Shown: piece by piece, positions 6,192 to 8,667 of the stretch
Layout: each line of letters starts with the position of its first letter
Position numbering within the stretch: position 1 is the first letter of the stretch
Source: Acidimicrobiia bacterium
GTDB lineage: Bacteria; Actinomycetota; Acidimicrobiia; Acidimicrobiales; JACDCH01
Length of the DNA: 8,667 bases
Assembly (NCBI GenBank): GCA_013694495.1
Contig: JACDCH010000402.1
Coordinates: forward strand, 1 to 8,667
Direction of reading: 5' to 3'
The notes under the pieces: generated by a model
The model's input: the letters and a program-made list of their open reading frames with translations, nothing else
Told to the model about the DNA's origin: nothing
Database searches by the model: none
Program-made: the position numbers and the translations under genes

Positions 6192-7217
6192 ATGGCCACG
6201 CCTGTCAGAGGTAGCGCGAATGTCGGCCACCCGGCGCGTCGCCGACGCTCGTTCCGACCGGCTCCGTCGGCTGCAACCGGCCACCGTGCCGATGGGTCGC
6301 TCCGCCTGACGACGCCGCACGCGGGGCAGGCCGATCCCGCGCCGAGCACCGGGCGGCCGCGGTCCAAGGCGGCGGCCTACCTGGCGCTCACCAAGCCCCG
6401 GATCATCGAGTTGCTGCTCGTCACGACCGTGCCGACCATGGTCGTCGCCGAGCGGGGGCTGCCCTCCGTGTGGCTCATGGCCGCCACCGTGATCGGCGGC
6501 ACCGCCGCCGCCGGCGGGGCCAACGCCATCAACATGGTCTACGACCGCGACATCGACCGGCTGATGGAGCGCACGAAGGGCCGGCCGATGGTCACGGGCG
6601 AGATCACGCCCCGCGCCGGCCTCGTCTTCGCCCTCGGCCTCGAGGCCGGCGCCTTCGCCTGGCTGTGGACCACGGTCAACTTGCTCTCGGCGGTCCTCGC
6701 CGTCTCGGCCACCGCCTTCTACGTCTTCGTCTACACGATGTGGCTCAAGCGCAAGTCGGAGCACAACATCGTCATCGGCGGCGCCGCCGGCGCCGTGCCG
6801 GTGCTCGTCGGCTGGTCCGCGGTGACCGGGTCGCTGGGGTGGGCGCCCGTGGTGCTCTTCGCCGTCATCTTCTGGTGGACGCCGCCGCACTTCTGGGCCC
6901 TGGCCATCAAGTACCAGGCCGACTACTCGGCGGCGTCGGTCCCGATGCTCCCGTCGGTGCGCGAGGGCAGGGTCGTCGCGGTGCGCATCGTGCTGTACAC
7001 GGTGCTGCTGTGGGCCCTCACGCTGCTGTTCGCGCCGGTTGCCGGCATGGGCCACGTCTACCTCGGCTCGGCCCTCGTCCTCGGGGCGGTGTTCATGGTG
7101 TTGGCCGTCCGGCTCCTGCACGACACCACCCCGAAGGCGGCCATGCGCCTGTTCGGCTGGTCGATCACCTACATCACCGTGCTGTTCGGGGCCATGGCCC
7201 TGGATCAGCTGGTCTGA
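6192..7217 (+). CDS. ctaB: Protoheme IX farnesyltransferase (heme O synthase)
   Basis: CtaB is an integral-membrane UbiA-family prenyltransferase that adds a farnesyl group to heme B, giving heme O, the substrate of the divergent ctaA product. The 341-residue protein carries the Asp-rich motif NAINMVYDRDIDRLMERTKG (111-130, Asp118/120/122) and RPMVTGEI. It also has YTMWLKRKSEHNIVIGGAAG (181-200), WWTPPHFWALAI (228-239) and DYSAASVPMLPSV (244-256), with seven to nine hydrophobic helices. The N-terminal 58 residues before KAAAYLALTKPR are basic, Pro/Ala-rich and lack a recognised motif. I chose the ATG at 6192; an in-frame GTG at 6177 would add five residues but lies inside the likely -10 box. 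The frame stays open far upstream, but that stretch is antisense to ctaA. The stop overlaps a small ATG-started reading frame by one base. Confidence 0.95.
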   Translation: MATPVRGSANVGHPARRRRSFRPAPSAATGHRADGSLRLTTPHAGQADPAPSTGRPRSKAAAYLALTKPRIIELLLVTTVPTMVVAERGLPSVWLMAATVIGGTAAAGGANAINMVYDRDIDRLMERTKGRPMVTGEITPRAGLVFALGLEAGAFAWLWTTVNLLSAVLAVSATAFYVFVYTMWLKRKSEHNIVIGGAAGAVPVLVGWSAVTGSLGWAPVVLFAVIFWWTPPHFWALAIKYQADYSAASVPMLPSVREGRVVAVRIVLYTVLLWALTLLFAPVAGMGHVYLGSALVLGAVFMVLAVRLLHDTTPKAAMRLFGWSITYITVLFGAMALDQLV

Positions 7218-7276
7218 TGCCCGCGATGGAGGAAGCTTCACGGATGGACCGGACAGGGAGCCGACGGCGGCAGTGA
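7217..7276 (+). CDS. Possible 19-codon linker peptide between ctaB and the subunit-I-like gene
   Basis: The ATG at 7217 shares its A with the ctaB stop (TGATG). The frame reads MPAMEEASRMDRTGSRRRQ and ends at TGA 7274-7276, overlapping the GTG start of the next gene as GTGA. An internal ATG (7244) has GGAGG 11 nt upstream. The double overlap suggests a coupling relay, but nothing shows that the peptide is made or conserved. Chance in a short spacer is quite possible. Confidence 0.25.
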   Translation: MPAMEEASRMDRTGSRRRQ

Positions 7277-8667
7277 CCGAGGTCGCCACCCCCACCGCCA
7301 CCGCCACGGTCCCGGCCGACGCCGCGTCCGACCACGTCGCCCGGCCCGGCGGTCTCGCCGGCCTGCTCGGCACCGGCGACCACGTCGCCGTCGGCCGGCT
7401 TTTCGTCGTCGCCTCGCTGCTGTTCCTTCTCGTCGGCGTCGTCGCCGGCGCGCTGGTAGCGCTCGAGGACGTCGACGCCGGGAACCAGCTCTTCGACGAC
7501 GCCATCGGGCAGCTCGCGTCGATCCGGATCACCGTGCCGGTGTTCCTCTTCCTCGTGCCGGCCTTCCTCGGCCTGGCCATCTCGGTCGTGCCCCTCCAGC
7601 TCGGGGCCGGCACCGTCGCCTTCCCCCGGGCGGCCACCGCCTCGTTCTGGGCCTGGTTCCTCTCGGGCGGCGTGCTGCTGGCCGGCTACGTCATCAACGG
7701 CGGGCCCACCGGTGCCGACCTCGACGGTCAGCTCCTCTGGATCGTGGGCATGGGTGGCGTGCTCGTGTCGCTCACCCTGGCCACGGTGTGCGTGCTGACC
7801 ACCCTGTGGGCCTTGCGCACGGCCGGGATGGGCCTCGACCGCACGCCGTACTTCTCCTGGTCGATGCTGGTCGCCGGCTCGGTGTGGCTGCTCACCCTCC
7901 CCGTGCTCCTCGGCCTCGTCGTCCTCGCCTACATCCAGGTGCGCTACGGCAACCCCGAGGCCGGCACGGCGTACGCCCGCCTCGGGCTCGCCTTCGGGAT
8001 CCCGGCCGCCTTCGCCTGGTCCCTGCCGCTGCTGGGTGCGCTCCTCGACGTCGCCGGCACGGCCGGCCGCACCCGGTTGCGCTTCCACGGCGCACTGCTC
8101 GGCGCGGTCGCGTTGTTCGGCCTGCTCACGTTCCCCGGCGACATGCTGGTCGCCTTCGAGGACGCGGAGTCGCCGATCTTCCAGGACTTCCTCTACGTCG
8201 TCGCCTCGTTCGTCGCCGTCCTGCCGCTCCTCGTCGTCGCCGGCGCGGTGGCCGACGGGCTCCGGCGGGGCCGGGCTCGGGTCCGGGCCCCGCTCGTGCT
8301 CGGGCTGGCTGCGTTCCTCGTGCTCCTCCTGGGGGCCGCCGCCAACGCCGTGCGGGTCGTCGACAACCTCGACCTCACCGGCACCCCGGCCGACGCCGGC
8401 GTCACCCACTTGGCCTGGACCGCGGGCCTGCTCGGCGTGGTCGCCGCCGTGCACCACTGGTCGACCAAGGTCTTCGGCGTCGTGCTCAAGGACGGCCTCG
8501 GCTACCTGGCCGGCCTCGCTCTGCTCGGCGGCGGCGTCCTCACCGGCGCCGCCTGGTTCGTCCTCGGGTTCCTCGACGCCGACGACGACGCCGTCGAGGT
8601 GCTGAACATCGTCGCCTTCGTCGGCTGGGCCGTGCTCCTGCTCGGCGTGCTCGCCGTGCTCGTGAAC
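7273..8667 (+). CDS. Heme-copper oxidase subunit I-like protein lacking most metal ligands (C-terminus beyond window edge)
   Basis: The GTG at 7273 opens 465 residues to the window edge with no stop. No in-frame ATG/GTG occurs in the spacer from ctaB, and AGGGAG lies 12 nt upstream. The protein has about a dozen hydrophobic helices after a soluble N-terminus of about 40 residues. By eye it aligns without gaps to oxidase subunit I at VPAFLGLAISVVPLQLGAGT (95-114) plus VAFPR. It also aligns at LRTAGMGLDRTPYFSWSMLV (181-200), GIPAAFAWSLPLLG (242-255) and WSTKVFG (396-402). Function-defining residues are replaced: TxHG His is Arg85, the HPEVY motif is Ile243-Pro-Ala-Ala-Phe247, and the HHM pair is Gly289-Asp290. 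The D-channel Asp is Thr114 and the K-channel Lys is Val322. Of the late HFH pair at most His379 could remain. It has only six histidines. The fold is well supported; oxidase activity is not. It sits downstream of ctaB, with heme-A context. Confidence 0.85.
   Translation, partial: MTEVATPTATATVPADAASDHVARPGGLAGLLGTGDHVAVGRLFVVASLLFLLVGVVAGALVALEDVDAGNQLFDDAIGQLASIRITVPVFLFLVPAFLGLAISVVPLQLGAGTVAFPRAATASFWAWFLSGGVLLAGYVINGGPTGADLDGQLLWIVGMGGVLVSLTLATVCVLTTLWALRTAGMGLDRTPYFSWSMLVAGSVWLLTLPVLLGLVVLAYIQVRYGNPEAGTAYARLGLAFGIPAAFAWSLPLLGALLDVAGTAGRTRLRFHGALLGAVALFGLLTFPGDMLVAFEDAESPIFQDFLYVVASFVAVLPLLVVAGAVADGLRRGRARVRAPLVLGLAAFLVLLLGAAANAVRVVDNLDLTGTPADAGVTHLAWTAGLLGVVAAVHHWSTKVFGVVLKDGLGYLAGLALLGGGVLTGAAWFVLGFLDADDDAVEVLNIVAFVGWAVLLLGVLAVLVN

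Noticed and set aside
6174..8457. Two long minus-strand open frames opposite ctaB and the oxidase-like gene
   Set aside because: They are dominated by Gly, Asp, Arg, Glu and His with no domain pattern. They mirror the third-position GC bias of the plus-strand genes.
7273..8667. Calling this gene coxA or cytochrome c oxidase subunit I
   Set aside because: The fold matches, but nearly all ligand and proton-channel residues are replaced, so the name would imply an activity the sequence does not support.

Overview
The window is very GC-rich with tightly packed genes and looks like the chromosome of an actinobacterium. ClpS next to a DUF2017 protein, the PurS/PurQ/PurL three-protein FGAM synthase, actinobacterial-type CtaA and CtaB, -10 boxes placed just upstream of start codons, and terminators without a T-tract all fit. 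A deep-branching lineage such as Acidimicrobiia is my inference from overall style; nothing here proves it.

Layout. (1) 1-2752, purine block: the N-terminal 449 residues of PurL (minus, running off the left edge), a small unrecognised plus-strand gene (1408-1752), then purQ and purS (minus, overlapping by 4 nt). The small gene splits the usual purS-purQ-purL run and is separated from purQ by a very long hairpin containing both stop codons. (2) 2846-4192: a secreted CAP-domain protein with four DUF4214-type repeats, and a tRNA-Glu(UUC), both minus. (3) 4401-5199: clpS and a DUF2017 gene (minus). A short element with a constant 20-nt core and a covarying stem occurs on each side of the DUF2017 gene. 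(4) 5142-8667, heme A / oxidase block: ctaA (heme A synthase, minus) diverges from ctaB (heme O synthase, plus). ctaB is followed by a gene that has the fold and length of heme-copper oxidase subunit I but has lost, by eye alignment, at least five of the six metal-binding histidines and the main proton-channel residues. It runs off the right edge.

How the genes fit together. PurS, PurQ and PurL form the enzyme for the fourth step of IMP synthesis. CtaB converts heme B to heme O and CtaA converts heme O to heme A for aa3-type oxidases. The subunit-I-like gene downstream of ctaB cannot be a conventional oxidase and is the most interesting item. No stretch over 300 bases lacks a gene. The longest gap is 4193-4400, which holds a tRNA promoter, a G/C-rich hairpin and one copy of the repeat element. 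I saw no rRNA, CRISPR array, insertion sequence or prophage gene.
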